From: CAYLMG01 sp964568365
GTDB lineage: Bacteria > Planctomycetota > Phycisphaerae > Sedimentisphaerales > Anaerobacaceae
DNA length: 6,220 nt
Direction of reading: 5' to 3'
Assembly: GCA_964568365.1 (NCBI GenBank)
Contig: CAZMQF010000148.1
Coordinates: 1 to 6,220 of the forward strand
Below, one piece after another: positions 1-5,283 of this stretch. Both the position numbers and the translations under genes were made by a program. The first letter of the stretch is position 1; every line of letters starts with the position of its first letter. The notes under the pieces were generated by a model, which was not told the DNA's origin, made no database searches, and saw only the letters and a list, made by a program, of their open reading frames with translations.

Positions 1-71
1 GGTTGAACCAATCGAACAAATTTTAGGCTTGACAGGCCTGGCTTCATAGAAGAACGCGGAGATTTTTTAGA

Positions 72-105
72 CACTAATTTCACGGATTGACACTGATTTA
101 CACGG
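72..105. repeat. Imperfect tandem CACnGATT repeat (dispersed-repeat type)
   Basis: Four units beginning with CAC follow each other at 9-10 bp spacing: cactaattt, cacggattga, cactgattta and cacgg. The sequence continues into tttttagccacagagagcac. I recall similar CACGGATT / AGCCACAGAG strings as common intergenic repeats in planctomycete and other environmental bacterial genomes; that is recollection and was not searched. The related unit ATCCGTGAAATCC lies at 2994-3006, on the opposite strand sense, upstream of purC. Confidence 0.6.
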
Positions 106-147
106 TTTTTAGCCACAGAGAGCACCTATCATGAGCTTGAGGAAAAA

Positions 148-167
148 ATATAGACTTAAGTCTATAT
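148..167. promoter_or_regulatory. Perfect 20-bp palindrome
   Basis: The sequence is a perfect inverted repeat of 10-bp arms without a loop, ATATAGACTT and AAGTCTATAT, centred on CTTAAG at 155-160. The symmetry suits a dimeric DNA-binding protein better than an RNA hairpin, because there is no loop. It lies about 450 bp before the first gene of the operon, so direct control of that operon is doubtful. No neighbouring gene shows which protein would bind it. Confidence 0.4.
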
Positions 168-330
168 ATGACCTGTGGTTAGCAACGAAAAAATGTTTTT
201 TAGCTCAAAATCGGGATAATTTATTAAAACTTAATAAAGTTAAACAGTTCTTATCTTGACGCAGATAATGGGACATAGCTAGAAACTCGCTGAAAGCCTG
301 ATAAACAACTCCAAAAGCCACATTTTGTCC

Positions 331-358
331 TTGAGGAAAGATAGAACTTTGCTATACT
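331..358 (+). promoter_or_regulatory. Possible sigma-70 promoter with no adjacent gene
   Basis: TTGAGG (331-336) is followed after 16 nt by TATACT (353-358), which match the TTGACA and TATAAT consensus at 4 and 5 of 6 positions. Transcription would begin near 365 and cross about 255 nt without a gene before the first operon start. It could produce a long leader or a small RNA. In AT-rich DNA such matches arise by chance, so confidence is modest. Confidence 0.3.
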
Positions 359-510
359 AGCTAAGAAATCAGAATTGAACGTTATTAAATATAACAAAAA
401 ATCAAGTATTTTATCTCAGAATCAAGACAATTGTCCAATTTAGGATTTAACAAGATTAAACACCCAACATCACAGCTAAAGAGGCTGGCCAAAAACATGA
501 CGAAATTTTT

Positions 511-539
511 CATAAAACTTCAATAAATAGCGTTTTATG
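511..539. promoter_or_regulatory. Inverted repeat next to the operon promoter (candidate operator)
   Basis: CATAAAAC (511-518) and GTTTTATG (532-539) are perfect 8-bp arms separated by 13 nt. The right arm ends one base before the TTGACT -35 box at 541. That position suits an activator or repressor site, and the operon it precedes encodes several winged-helix-like proteins that could bind it. It is not followed by a T-tract, so a terminator role is unlikely. Confidence 0.4.
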
Positions 540-540
540 C

Positions 541-568
541 TTGACTGACGATAGAATTTTTGTATGTT
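541..568 (+). promoter_or_regulatory. Candidate promoter of the accessory operon
   Basis: TTGACT (541-546) and TATGTT (563-568) are separated by 16 nt; the boxes match the sigma-70 consensus at 5 and 4 of 6 positions. Transcription would start near 575 and leave a leader of roughly 45 nt before the ATG at 622. It is the closest good promoter match to the five-gene operon and directly follows an inverted repeat. Confidence 0.45.
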
Positions 569-621
569 AGTGCAAGATAATAGTTGAATCTGGTCAAATA
601 TATCATTGTAGGAGTACAAAG

Positions 622-963
622 ATGAAGAAAGAAGCACTAAAAATCGCAGAACAGATTAAGCAGTTGGCAGACCAATTGGCTGCAATGGCCAGCGGAGGCT
701 CTTCGGCCAAAAAGCTGGCTAAGCAACTAACCCCAGCAATTAACAAAAAAGGGGCTACGGGCGCACTCGCAATACTTATAGAAGAAAACTTTTTTAATAC
801 ACCCAGGGATCTTCCTGCAGTAATAGATAGATTAAAACAGATGGGTCGTTATTATCCCAAACCAACCATTGCAATGAATTTACTGAATCTGACCAAGAGG
901 CGCATTTTCAGTCGCATCAAAGACAATAAAACAAATAACTGGCAATATGTATTGAGGAGATAA
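622..963 (+). CDS. Small helix/winged-helix-like protein, first copy
   Basis: This is a 113-aa soluble basic protein that I do not recognise as a named family. Residues 1-23 form a predicted amphipathic helix or coiled coil rich in Lys, Gln, Leu and Ala. A Gly/Ser linker follows (24-28), then a Lys-rich stretch. Residues about 43-113 form a compact domain with helices and a final W-Q-Y-V-L-R-R strand, resembling a winged helix. The same domain occurs in the protein at 2163-2492, with shared K-x-G, L-I-x-x-N-F-x-N, R-I-K and W-x-Y-V-L-R motifs, so the two are paralogs. The start is set by GGAG at 611-614, 7 nt before the ATG. It is the first gene of a tight five-gene operon. DNA binding or a partner role for the HEPN-like protein is inferred. 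There is no signal peptide or membrane segment. Confidence 0.85.
   Translation: MKKEALKIAEQIKQLADQLAAMASGGSSAKKLAKQLTPAINKKGATGALAILIEENFFNTPRDLPAVIDRLKQMGRYYPKPTIAMNLLNLTKRRIFSRIKDNKTNNWQYVLRR
954..959 (+). promoter_or_regulatory. Ribosome binding site inside the end of the preceding gene
   Basis: GAGGAG at 954-959 lies 7 nt before the ATG at 967. It is also part of the last codons of the upstream gene, encoding the conserved L-R-R end. The paralog at 2163-2492 has the same 15-nt string (aatatgtattgagga) at its end, again just before the next gene. The arrangement suggests translational coupling and fixes the start at 967. Confidence 0.65.
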
Positions 964-966
964 GTT

Positions 967-1368
967 ATGGAAAACGAAGAATTATCAAAAATCATTGCAC
1001 GTATTGAAAAGCTTGAGAAAGCTGCATTTGGTGCTGGAGGCGCTAAGACGCAAGAACAAAAGAAGAATATTGCCTCGATCGGAAACACTAATTTTTCGCT
1101 CAATGAGAGAGCGTTTGTCAAAAGGTACGCCTCCAAAAAAAGTGGACCTGAAAAATTCACGATCTTGCTTGCTCACCTTGTGTGCGGAAACGTAGATAAA
1201 GAAATCGAGATTAGTGAAATTACGAAACATTGGAGCAAAATGTCAGCGAAAAACTTGCTTGGCAAATTTAACAGATTTTATTCAAACGATGCAAAGACAA
1301 AAGGTTGGGTCGATTCAAAGAAGCGCGGGAGTTACAAGTTAACAAAGGAATGGGAGAATGCTCTATGA
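967..1368 (+). CDS. Small coiled-coil/winged-helix-like protein
   Basis: This 133-aa basic protein has no named family that I can assign. Residues 3-20 form a short coiled coil (E-E-L-S-K-I-I-A-R-I-E-K-L-E-K). A flexible Gly/Lys/Gln linker follows to about residue 42. The C-terminal domain, about 44-133, holds three helices (46-54, 61-74, 82-90), a fourth (95-104), and a closing hairpin with G-W-V-D and G-S-Y-K-L-T-K-E-W. This layout is typical of a winged helix. The architecture parallels the flanking proteins at 622-963 and 2163-2492, although the sequence is clearly different. It starts 3 nt after the previous stop behind a strong GAGGAG, and its TGA overlaps the next ATG. I recall similar coiled-coil plus winged-helix small proteins beside Abi-like genes in bacteria and archaea; that is a memory to be checked by search. 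Confidence 0.85.
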   Translation: MENEELSKIIARIEKLEKAAFGAGGAKTQEQKKNIASIGNTNFSLNERAFVKRYASKKSGPEKFTILLAHLVCGNVDKEIEISEITKHWSKMSAKNLLGKFNRFYSNDAKTKGWVDSKKRGSYKLTKEWENAL

Positions 1369-2138
1369 ATACAGAACAGCGGGTAAAAGATTTATTGTGT
1401 AAAAAATTTATCCACCGGCGAGTTGACTCAGTCATCAATCATTTTCTCGTTTGTGTTCAAAAATTTAAAGATAAAGATAGTGACTGGGAAGATTCGCTTA
1501 CCAAGGCTGGGAAGTTTGTTGAAGCAACTGTTAAACTGCTTTGGCTCTACTGTGGTGAGACGTTACCTCGGCCCAGAGAATTTAAGGCCAGCCTTTATGC
1601 ACAGAAAATTACAAACATTAATAAAAAGACTCTTCCAGAGGACGAAATACGGCTTCAAATCCCGCGAGCCTGCATTTTTACGTACGATATAACATCGAAT
1701 AGAGGGGCACGGCACGACCCAGAGGAGTTAGACCCAAATGAAATGGATGCTACCGTTGCAATTTCGACTTGCTCTTGGGTATTAGCTGAGCTTGTTCGTT
1801 TCTCAGCAAAAGAAGATATTGATATCGATAAAGCGAAAGAAATTGTCGATTCTCTTATAAAGCGGAAATACCCAACTTTTGAGGAAATTGACGGGCGTGT
1901 ATACGTCGACCAATATGCGAGTGCCCCTGAATGCGCTTTACTCATTTTATACGGATTGTATCCAAGACGCATTGATAAGAAAACACTTGTAGACCTTTTA
2001 GTACGCCACGGCTTCAGAAAAACAGCACTCAAATTTGAAAGGTTGAAGCAATACGTAGACACTGACAGCGCTGGCAATATATTACTTCGCGTAACCGGAA
2101 GGCAAAAAGCGGAACAGATATTAAATAGGAAAAACTAA
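1365..2138 (+). CDS. HEPN/Abi-like protein with C-terminal winged-helix-like segment
   Basis: This 257-aa protein is probably soluble. Residues 1-150 are helical and resemble HEPN/Abi-like domains: an early helix with K-F-V-E-A-T (50-55), then I-P-R-A-C-I-F-T-Y-D-I (99-109), N-R-G-A-R-H-D (112-118) and a helix D-P-N-E-M-D-A-T...W-V-L-A-E-L-V-R (123-145). HEPN proteins are often RNases with an R-x4-6-H motif. Here H117 is present, but the usual Arg at the start of the motif appears to be Thr110; R113 gives only R-x3-H. Catalysis is therefore uncertain. Residues about 172-257 (I-D-G-R-V-Y-V-D, A-L-L-I-L-Y, L-L-R-V-T-G-R-Q-K-A) look like a winged helix. I chose ATG 1365 over in-frame ATG 1305: it makes an ATGA overlap with the previous gene, has GGGAG at 1352-1356, and avoids 60 nt of extra overlap. 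A defence or toxin role is inferred. Confidence 0.8.
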   Translation: MNTEQRVKDLLCKKFIHRRVDSVINHFLVCVQKFKDKDSDWEDSLTKAGKFVEATVKLLWLYCGETLPRPREFKASLYAQKITNINKKTLPEDEIRLQIPRACIFTYDITSNRGARHDPEELDPNEMDATVAISTCSWVLAELVRFSAKEDIDIDKAKEIVDSLIKRKYPTFEEIDGRVYVDQYASAPECALLILYGLYPRRIDKKTLVDLLVRHGFRKTALKFERLKQYVDTDSAGNILLRVTGRQKAEQILNRKN

Positions 2139-2162
2139 AGAAAAATATTGAAGGGGATTAAA

Positions 2163-2492
2163 ATGAAAGCGTCGAACAAAGAAATAAAAAAAATAATAGA
2201 AGATCACGAAAGAAGAATAAAAATTTTAGAAGGAAAATTACCAAAACAGAAAAAACAAGAGCCAAACAAAGATTATAAAGGATTGAGTGGTGGAATAAGA
2301 TTCTTGATCGATAACAATTTTCTTAACGAATTAAAAACAGCAAGTGAAATTATGGCAGAGTTAAAACGAGAAGGATACCATCATTCATTACCATCTCTTT
2401 CTAAGATGTTGAGCGTCAATTACACTAAAAACAAGAAAATCTTAAACAGAATAAAAGAAATGGGCGTTTGGAAATATGTATTGAGGAAATGA
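2163..2492 (+). CDS. Small helix/winged-helix-like protein, second copy
   Basis: This 109-aa, very Lys-rich protein is a paralog of the one at 622-963. Residues 3-26 form a coiled coil (E-I-K-K-I-I-E-D-H-E-R-R-I-K-I-L-E). A charged linker spans about 27-37. The winged-helix-like domain, 38-109, carries K-G-x-x-G, F-L-I-D-N-N-F-L-N, I-L-N-R-I-K and a final W-K-Y-V-L-R-K. A TTG start at 2148 is possible but unlikely, because it would place AGGGG (2152-2156) inside the gene; the ATG at 2163 has that Shine-Dalgarno sequence 6 nt upstream. The first coding line (2161-2220) is only 25% GC, much more A-rich than the first copy. Despite that, both genes end with the same 15-nt string. It may share or compete for the partner of the first copy; this is inference. 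Confidence 0.85.
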   Translation: MKASNKEIKKIIEDHERRIKILEGKLPKQKKQEPNKDYKGLSGGIRFLIDNNFLNELKTASEIMAELKREGYHHSLPSLSKMLSVNYTKNKKILNRIKEMGVWKYVLRK

Positions 2493-2503
2493 GGTAGAAG
2501 GAA

Positions 2504-2704
2504 ATGACTAGAATCAATATAGAGAAGATTTATGAAAAGCTAGAAACTGATCTCCGGCAAGCTCTCATCGATGCAGTGCGCTGCGCTATCCCTGAGGCAA
2601 AGTTCAATAAAAATAGACTTTTCCAAGAATTCGTCAGAGCAGTGAGGTCAAGATGCCGAACTTGGGAAAAAGTTCCGGATCAGTACGTAGAAGCAGAGGA
2701 TTAA
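2504..2704 (+). CDS. 66-aa helical protein of unknown function
   Basis: This small protein has no named family that I can assign. It is mainly helical: residues 4-28 form an amphipathic helix (I-N-I-E-K-I-Y-E-K-L-E-T-D-L), 33-51 form a second basic helix with F-x-x-F-V-R-A-V-R-S-R-C, and the end reads W-E-K-V-P-D-Q-Y-V. The F..F.rAV..rC..WE.VPd pattern looks like a conserved small family I have seen in other genomes, but I cannot name it. It starts 11 nt after the previous stop, with GAGG at 2491-2494 (9 nt spacing) and AAGGA closer to the start. It is the last gene of the operon. It has no signal peptide or membrane helix. An accessory or regulatory role is only a guess. Confidence 0.7.
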   Translation: MTRINIEKIYEKLETDLRQALIDAVRCAIPEAKFNKNRLFQEFVRAVRSRCRTWEKVPDQYVEAED

Positions 2705-2830
2705 CACGAAATATGAATCAACGAGAATCAAAACAACACGTGAGAGAAAAGTAACACCTACAATGAAATAATAAGAATGTTCCCGTCGCAAGCAATTAAA
2801 AACAACCCCTTAATAATCCACAGGATAAAA

Positions 2831-2858
2831 TTGCGAGGGTTTGAAAAACCCCCAGCAA
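2831..2858. repeat. Imperfect hairpin downstream of the accessory operon
   Basis: TTGC (2831-2834) pairs with GCAA (2855-2858), and GGGTTT (2837-2842) pairs with AAACCC (2846-2851) around a GAA loop, with a small internal loop GA/CCA. No T-tract follows, so it is not a classical intrinsic terminator. It may slow or protect the 3' end of the operon transcript. Confidence 0.4.
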
Positions 2859-2882
2859 TGCTAAGGGCTAAGTGAAATGGAA
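2857..2882. repeat. Direct repeat, copy 1 of 2
   Basis: This 26-bp sequence matches 2910-2935 at 22 of 26 positions by my alignment, including an exact GGGCTAAGTGA core. The two copies start 53 bp apart. The first overlaps the right foot of the hairpin at 2831-2858. Function is unknown; a binding site or repeat remnant is possible. Confidence 0.45.
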
Positions 2883-2909
2883 TGTTATTATTTGATAATG
2901 ACCCTCTGA

Positions 2910-2935
2910 AATGCAAGGGGCTAAGTGATAAGGAA
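2910..2935. repeat. Direct repeat, copy 2 of 2
   Basis: This is the second copy of the 26-bp repeat at 2857-2882, with four substitutions and no gaps. It keeps the GGGCTAAGTGA core (2918-2928). The segment between the copies is AT-rich (gttattatttgataat) and non-coding. Confidence 0.45.
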
Positions 2936-2992
2936 AACCCCGCGTTGAATAATTTTAAGTTTTTAGTGTTTAGATTTGAGTTGAGGGGGAAA

Positions 2993-3012
2993 AATCCGTG
3001 AAATCCGCGGTT
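2993..3012. repeat. ATCCGTG/ATCCGCGG dispersed-repeat unit
   Basis: The sequence reads ATCCGTGA followed by AATCCGCGG, two related units in tandem. Its ATCCGTGAAAT part is the reverse complement of atttcacggat at 77-87 on the far side of the cassette. Such units are, from memory, common in intergenic DNA of planctomycetes. It lies about 90 bp before the purC start. Confidence 0.5.
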
Positions 3013-3036
3013 TAAGATTTGAATTTTTAAAACGGG

Positions 3037-3065
3037 TTGACAATTTGGGGGGGGTGGTTTAAATG
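3037..3065 (+). promoter_or_regulatory. Possible purC promoter
   Basis: TTGACA at 3037-3042 is a perfect -35 consensus, but the -10 region 17 nt later, TAAATG (3060-3065), matches only half the consensus. The spacer contains eight consecutive Gs. TATATT at 3082-3087 is a better -10 match but lies too far away for this -35 box. Transcription would read purC and the transporter gene. Confidence 0.25.
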
Positions 3066-3103
3066 TAGCCGGCCTGGAGTGTATATTTGGAAAGGGGTTG
3101 ATT

Positions 3104-3994
3104 ATGGAAACACTGTTAAAGACGAAAATGGCGGGAATCGAGCCTAAACGAGGTAAGGTGCGAGATATATACGAATTGGGCGATAAGCTGCTGATAGTCG
3201 CAACGGACCGGCTGAGCGCGTTCGACGTTGTTATGAAAACGGGAATACCTTATAAGGGCAAGGTCCTGACACAGATTTCGAAGTTCTGGTTCGATTTTTT
3301 CGGCAGCGAGTTCGAGCATCATTTTATAAGCGACGACGTAAAAAGCTATCCGAAACCGTTTTGCGATTACGCGGAGCAATTGGCGGGCAGGAGTATGATA
3401 GTAAAAAAGGTCGAGGTCCTGCCGGTCGAGTGCGTAGTTCGCGGATACCTTGCGGGTTCCGGCTGGAAGGAATATAAGGCGCAAGGTACGATTTGCGGGA
3501 CGAAGCTGCCGGAAGGTCTGAAGCAGTGCGATAAACTGCCGGACTTTATATTTACGCCTGCGACGAAGGCAGAATTGGGCGAGCACGACGAGAATATCAG
3601 CTTCGAGCGGTGCGTTGAAATATTGGGTGCGGAGCGGGCTGAGTTCGTGCGCGACAGCAGCTTAGGGATATTCGAGGAGGCGAGCAGCTACGCGGAGAGT
3701 AAAGGGATTCTGCTGGCGGATACGAAATTCGAGTGGGGTGTTACCGACGGGCAAATAATTTTGATTGACGAGGTGCTGACGCCGGATTCGTCGCGGTTCT
3801 GGCCTGCAGATAAATACGAGGCGGGCAGAGACCAGGAAAGCTTCGATAAGCAGTTCGTTCGAAACTACCTCGAGGATATAAATTTTGATAAGTCGGGGCC
3901 TGGAGTCGAGCTGCCGAAAGATATCGTTGAAAAGACCAGCGAAAAATACGTCGAGGCTTACGAGCGGCTGACAGGGAAAAGATTCGAGGGGTAA
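3104..3994 (+). CDS. purC: Phosphoribosylaminoimidazole-succinocarboxamide synthase (SAICAR synthase)
   Basis: This cytoplasmic enzyme of purine biosynthesis joins CAIR and aspartate with ATP to form SAICAR (EC 6.3.2.6). The 296-aa length fits the longer class of the family, as in yeast Ade1. Family motifs are present in order: G-K-V-R-D-I-Y (17-23), A-T-D-R-L-S-A-F-D (33-41), K-G-K-V-L-T-Q-I-S (51-59), signature 1 V-L-P-V-E-C-V-V-R-G-Y-L-A-G-S (105-119), F-T-P-A-T-K-A-E-L-G-E-H-D-E-N (150-164), D-T-K-F-E-W-G (206-212, close to signature 2) and L-I-D-E-V-L-T-P-D-S-S-R-F-W (220-233). I chose ATG 3104 because AGGGG at 3093-3097 sits 6 nt upstream; in-frame TTG 3098 leaves no room for a ribosome site. 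The transporter gene follows directly. Codons are GC-richer than in the cassette upstream. Confidence 0.97.
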   Translation: METLLKTKMAGIEPKRGKVRDIYELGDKLLIVATDRLSAFDVVMKTGIPYKGKVLTQISKFWFDFFGSEFEHHFISDDVKSYPKPFCDYAEQLAGRSMIVKKVEVLPVECVVRGYLAGSGWKEYKAQGTICGTKLPEGLKQCDKLPDFIFTPATKAELGEHDENISFERCVEILGAERAEFVRDSSLGIFEEASSYAESKGILLADTKFEWGVTDGQIILIDEVLTPDSSRFWPADKYEAGRDQESFDKQFVRNYLEDINFDKSGPGVELPKDIVEKTSEKYVEAYERLTGKRFEG

Positions 3995-5173
3995 GTGACA
4001 TTAGAGAAAAACGGTTTGGCGGTGCAGCGTCAGCAGCTTGCTGTGCTGGGGTTTGTGCATTTCGTTGCGGATATGATGGGCAATTTTCTGCCCGCGATAA
4101 TGCCTGCGGTTCGTGAGGGATTTGCACTGACGCTGATGATGGGGACGGGTGTGCTTTTTGCATTTTATTTTGTGCATAACGGTCTGCAGGTTTTCATCGG
4201 GCATCTTCGTACGGAAAAAGATAAGCCATTGTTTCTGCCTTTGGGGCTTTGTCTGTGCGGGATGGTGTGCTTTATATCGGTGCTGAGCGGTGTCAGCTAC
4301 GCGTATCCGTTGATACTTGCAGGAGCTGTGGTGGGCGCATCAGGAATAGCAATGATGCATACGGAAGGATTGCGTGCGCTGCACAATCTGGGCAGAATTT
4401 CGGCATCGATGGGTACGGCTTATTTTATGGCAGGCGGTTTTTTAGGCGGAGCGTTCGGGCAGTGGGCGGCGGCGCTATTGGTTGAGAGGCAGGGATTTGC
4501 GGGATTGTACTGGCTTCTGGTGCTGCCGGTATTTGCGCTGGTTCTGATGTTTTTGTTCAGGATACGGCTTGCAGTTGACAACGAGCGTGAGGGTGACATT
4601 GCCGGCGGTCGTGAGCAATATCCGTTCTGGCAGGTGTTTTTGATGGCACTTGTATCGGCGGTGGGGACATTTATGATGCTGTGGTTTGTGCCGGAAAGAC
4701 TGAAGGAGCTGGGATTCAGCTTGAGCTTCGGGGGATTCAGCCTGATGATGTTTACGCTGTCAAGTGCTGCGGGCTCATTTTTCTGGGGCTGGTTCGCACG
4801 CAAGAGGGGACAGTTGTTTTGTGCACTTGTTGCGCTTGGATTGAATCTGCCGATACTGATTGTTTATTTAGTGACGATGGAGAGAAGCTGGGCGGCGGGG
4901 CTGCTCTTCGGGGCCGGTTTTTGCGGTGTGGGGGCTTATGTGATGATGGTGACAATGGCGAGGGAAGCGAAGGGGCTGAAGATCGGGCAGCGGATGGGTT
5001 TGCTCGTCGGGGGTACGTGGGCGGTGGCGGGTGCGGCAGCTTTAGGGGCTTCAAGATTTATGGGGGCGGCGATGCTTTTGGGTCTTGCGCCGATATGCTA
5101 TGCGATTTCGGTGGTGAGCGGCTTATGGATTATTAGCAGCAACAGGGCGCTTAAAAACGGCCTGAAAACATAA
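3995..5173 (+). CDS. Major facilitator superfamily transporter, fosmidomycin-resistance (Fsr) type
   Basis: This 392-aa inner-membrane protein shows about 12 hydrophobic segments, near residues 15-37, 45-68, 78-98, 102-122, 137-161, 168-190, 210-232, 245-266, 273-293, 299-320, 333-352 and 355-380. A basic/acidic loop (191-209) separates the two six-helix halves. The N-terminal H-F-V-A-D...F-L-P-A-I-M-P (22-37) and S-G-I-A-M-M-H (116-122) resemble fosmidomycin-resistance-like efflux proteins of the MFS. The substrate cannot be read from sequence. The GTG start follows the purC stop immediately (TAA at 3992-3994), and GAGGGG in the last purC codons (3986-3991) can serve as its ribosome site, so translation is probably coupled. 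No functional link to purine synthesis is evident. A later start at 4016 or 4022 is possible but has a poorer ribosome site. Confidence 0.8.
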   Translation: MTLEKNGLAVQRQQLAVLGFVHFVADMMGNFLPAIMPAVREGFALTLMMGTGVLFAFYFVHNGLQVFIGHLRTEKDKPLFLPLGLCLCGMVCFISVLSGVSYAYPLILAGAVVGASGIAMMHTEGLRALHNLGRISASMGTAYFMAGGFLGGAFGQWAAALLVERQGFAGLYWLLVLPVFALVLMFLFRIRLAVDNEREGDIAGGREQYPFWQVFLMALVSAVGTFMMLWFVPERLKELGFSLSFGGFSLMMFTLSSAAGSFFWGWFARKRGQLFCALVALGLNLPILIVYLVTMERSWAAGLLFGAGFCGVGAYVMMVTMAREAKGLKIGQRMGLLVGGTWAVAGAAALGASRFMGAAMLLGLAPICYAISVVSGLWIISSNRALKNGLKT

Positions 5174-5232
5174 CAGAGATATACCTTAGAAAATTTTTGA
5201 AAAAGCATTCCACGAAATGGATTTTTTGCGGT

Positions 5233-5263
5233 TATTATATAGTAAGAAGCTGAAAATTTTCAG
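5233..5263 (+). promoter_or_regulatory. Possible -10 box and palindromic operator before the sigma-factor gene
   Basis: TATTAT at 5233-5238 matches the -10 consensus at 5 of 6 positions, but no good -35 box sits 15-19 nt upstream. CTGAAAATTTTCAG at 5250-5263 is a perfect 14-bp palindrome just downstream of it and 20 nt before the ATG. A protein binding there would block or start-adjust transcription of the sigma-factor pair. The palindrome is certain; its role is inferred. Confidence 0.35.
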
Positions 5264-5283
5264 GTTGAAGCGAAATAAGGAAA

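Larger units (their letters stand above)
1..621. other. Non-coding region upstream of the accessory operon
   Basis: No convincing gene is visible in this AT-rich stretch, and all frames are broken by frequent stops. It contains the CACnGATT tandem repeat, a 20-bp palindrome, two promoter-like sequences and an inverted repeat, each listed separately. A 10-bp direct repeat CTTGAGGAAA occurs at 136-145 and 330-339. CCACAG at 113-118 and CTGTGG at 173-178 form an inverted pair around the 20-bp palindrome. GACAATTGTC at 426-435 is a short perfect palindrome. The length is large for a simple leader, so a small RNA or a decayed gene cannot be excluded. Confidence 0.6.
2705..3103. other. Non-coding region between the accessory operon and purC
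   Basis: No gene is visible in these 399 bases. The stretch holds a hairpin (2831-2858), a pair of 26-bp direct repeats, a dispersed-repeat unit (2993-3012), a run of eight Gs (3047-3054) and a TTGACA box (3037-3042). I see no riboswitch-like conserved core before purC. No integrase, attachment site or tRNA gene that would explain insertion of the cassette is recognisable. Confidence 0.6.

Noticed and set aside
2..49. Possible 3' end of a gene, reading V-E-P-I-E-Q-I-L-G-L-T-G-L-A-S then TAG
   Set aside because: Only 15 codons are visible and no family is recognisable, so it cannot be told from a chance open frame.
1305..1364. Earlier in-frame ATG for the HEPN-like gene
   Set aside because: It would extend the overlap with the preceding gene to 64 nt, whereas ATG 1365 has a GGGAG site and a standard ATGA overlap.
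622..2704. Integron gene-cassette array
   Set aside because: The genes overlap or are 3-24 nt apart, leaving no room for attC sites, and no integrase is visible.
2766..2893. Inverted repeat AAATAATAA / TTATTATTT
   Set aside because: The arms are pure A/T and low complexity in AT-rich DNA, so chance is a sufficient explanation.
3741..4163. Minus-strand open frames opposite purC and the transporter
   Set aside because: They mirror the codon pattern of the well-supported plus-strand genes, have implausible composition and show no recognisable domains.
5200..5229. Intrinsic terminator after the transporter gene
   Set aside because: TCCA-CGAAA-TGGA followed by six Ts is present, but the stem is only 4 bp and too weak to call.
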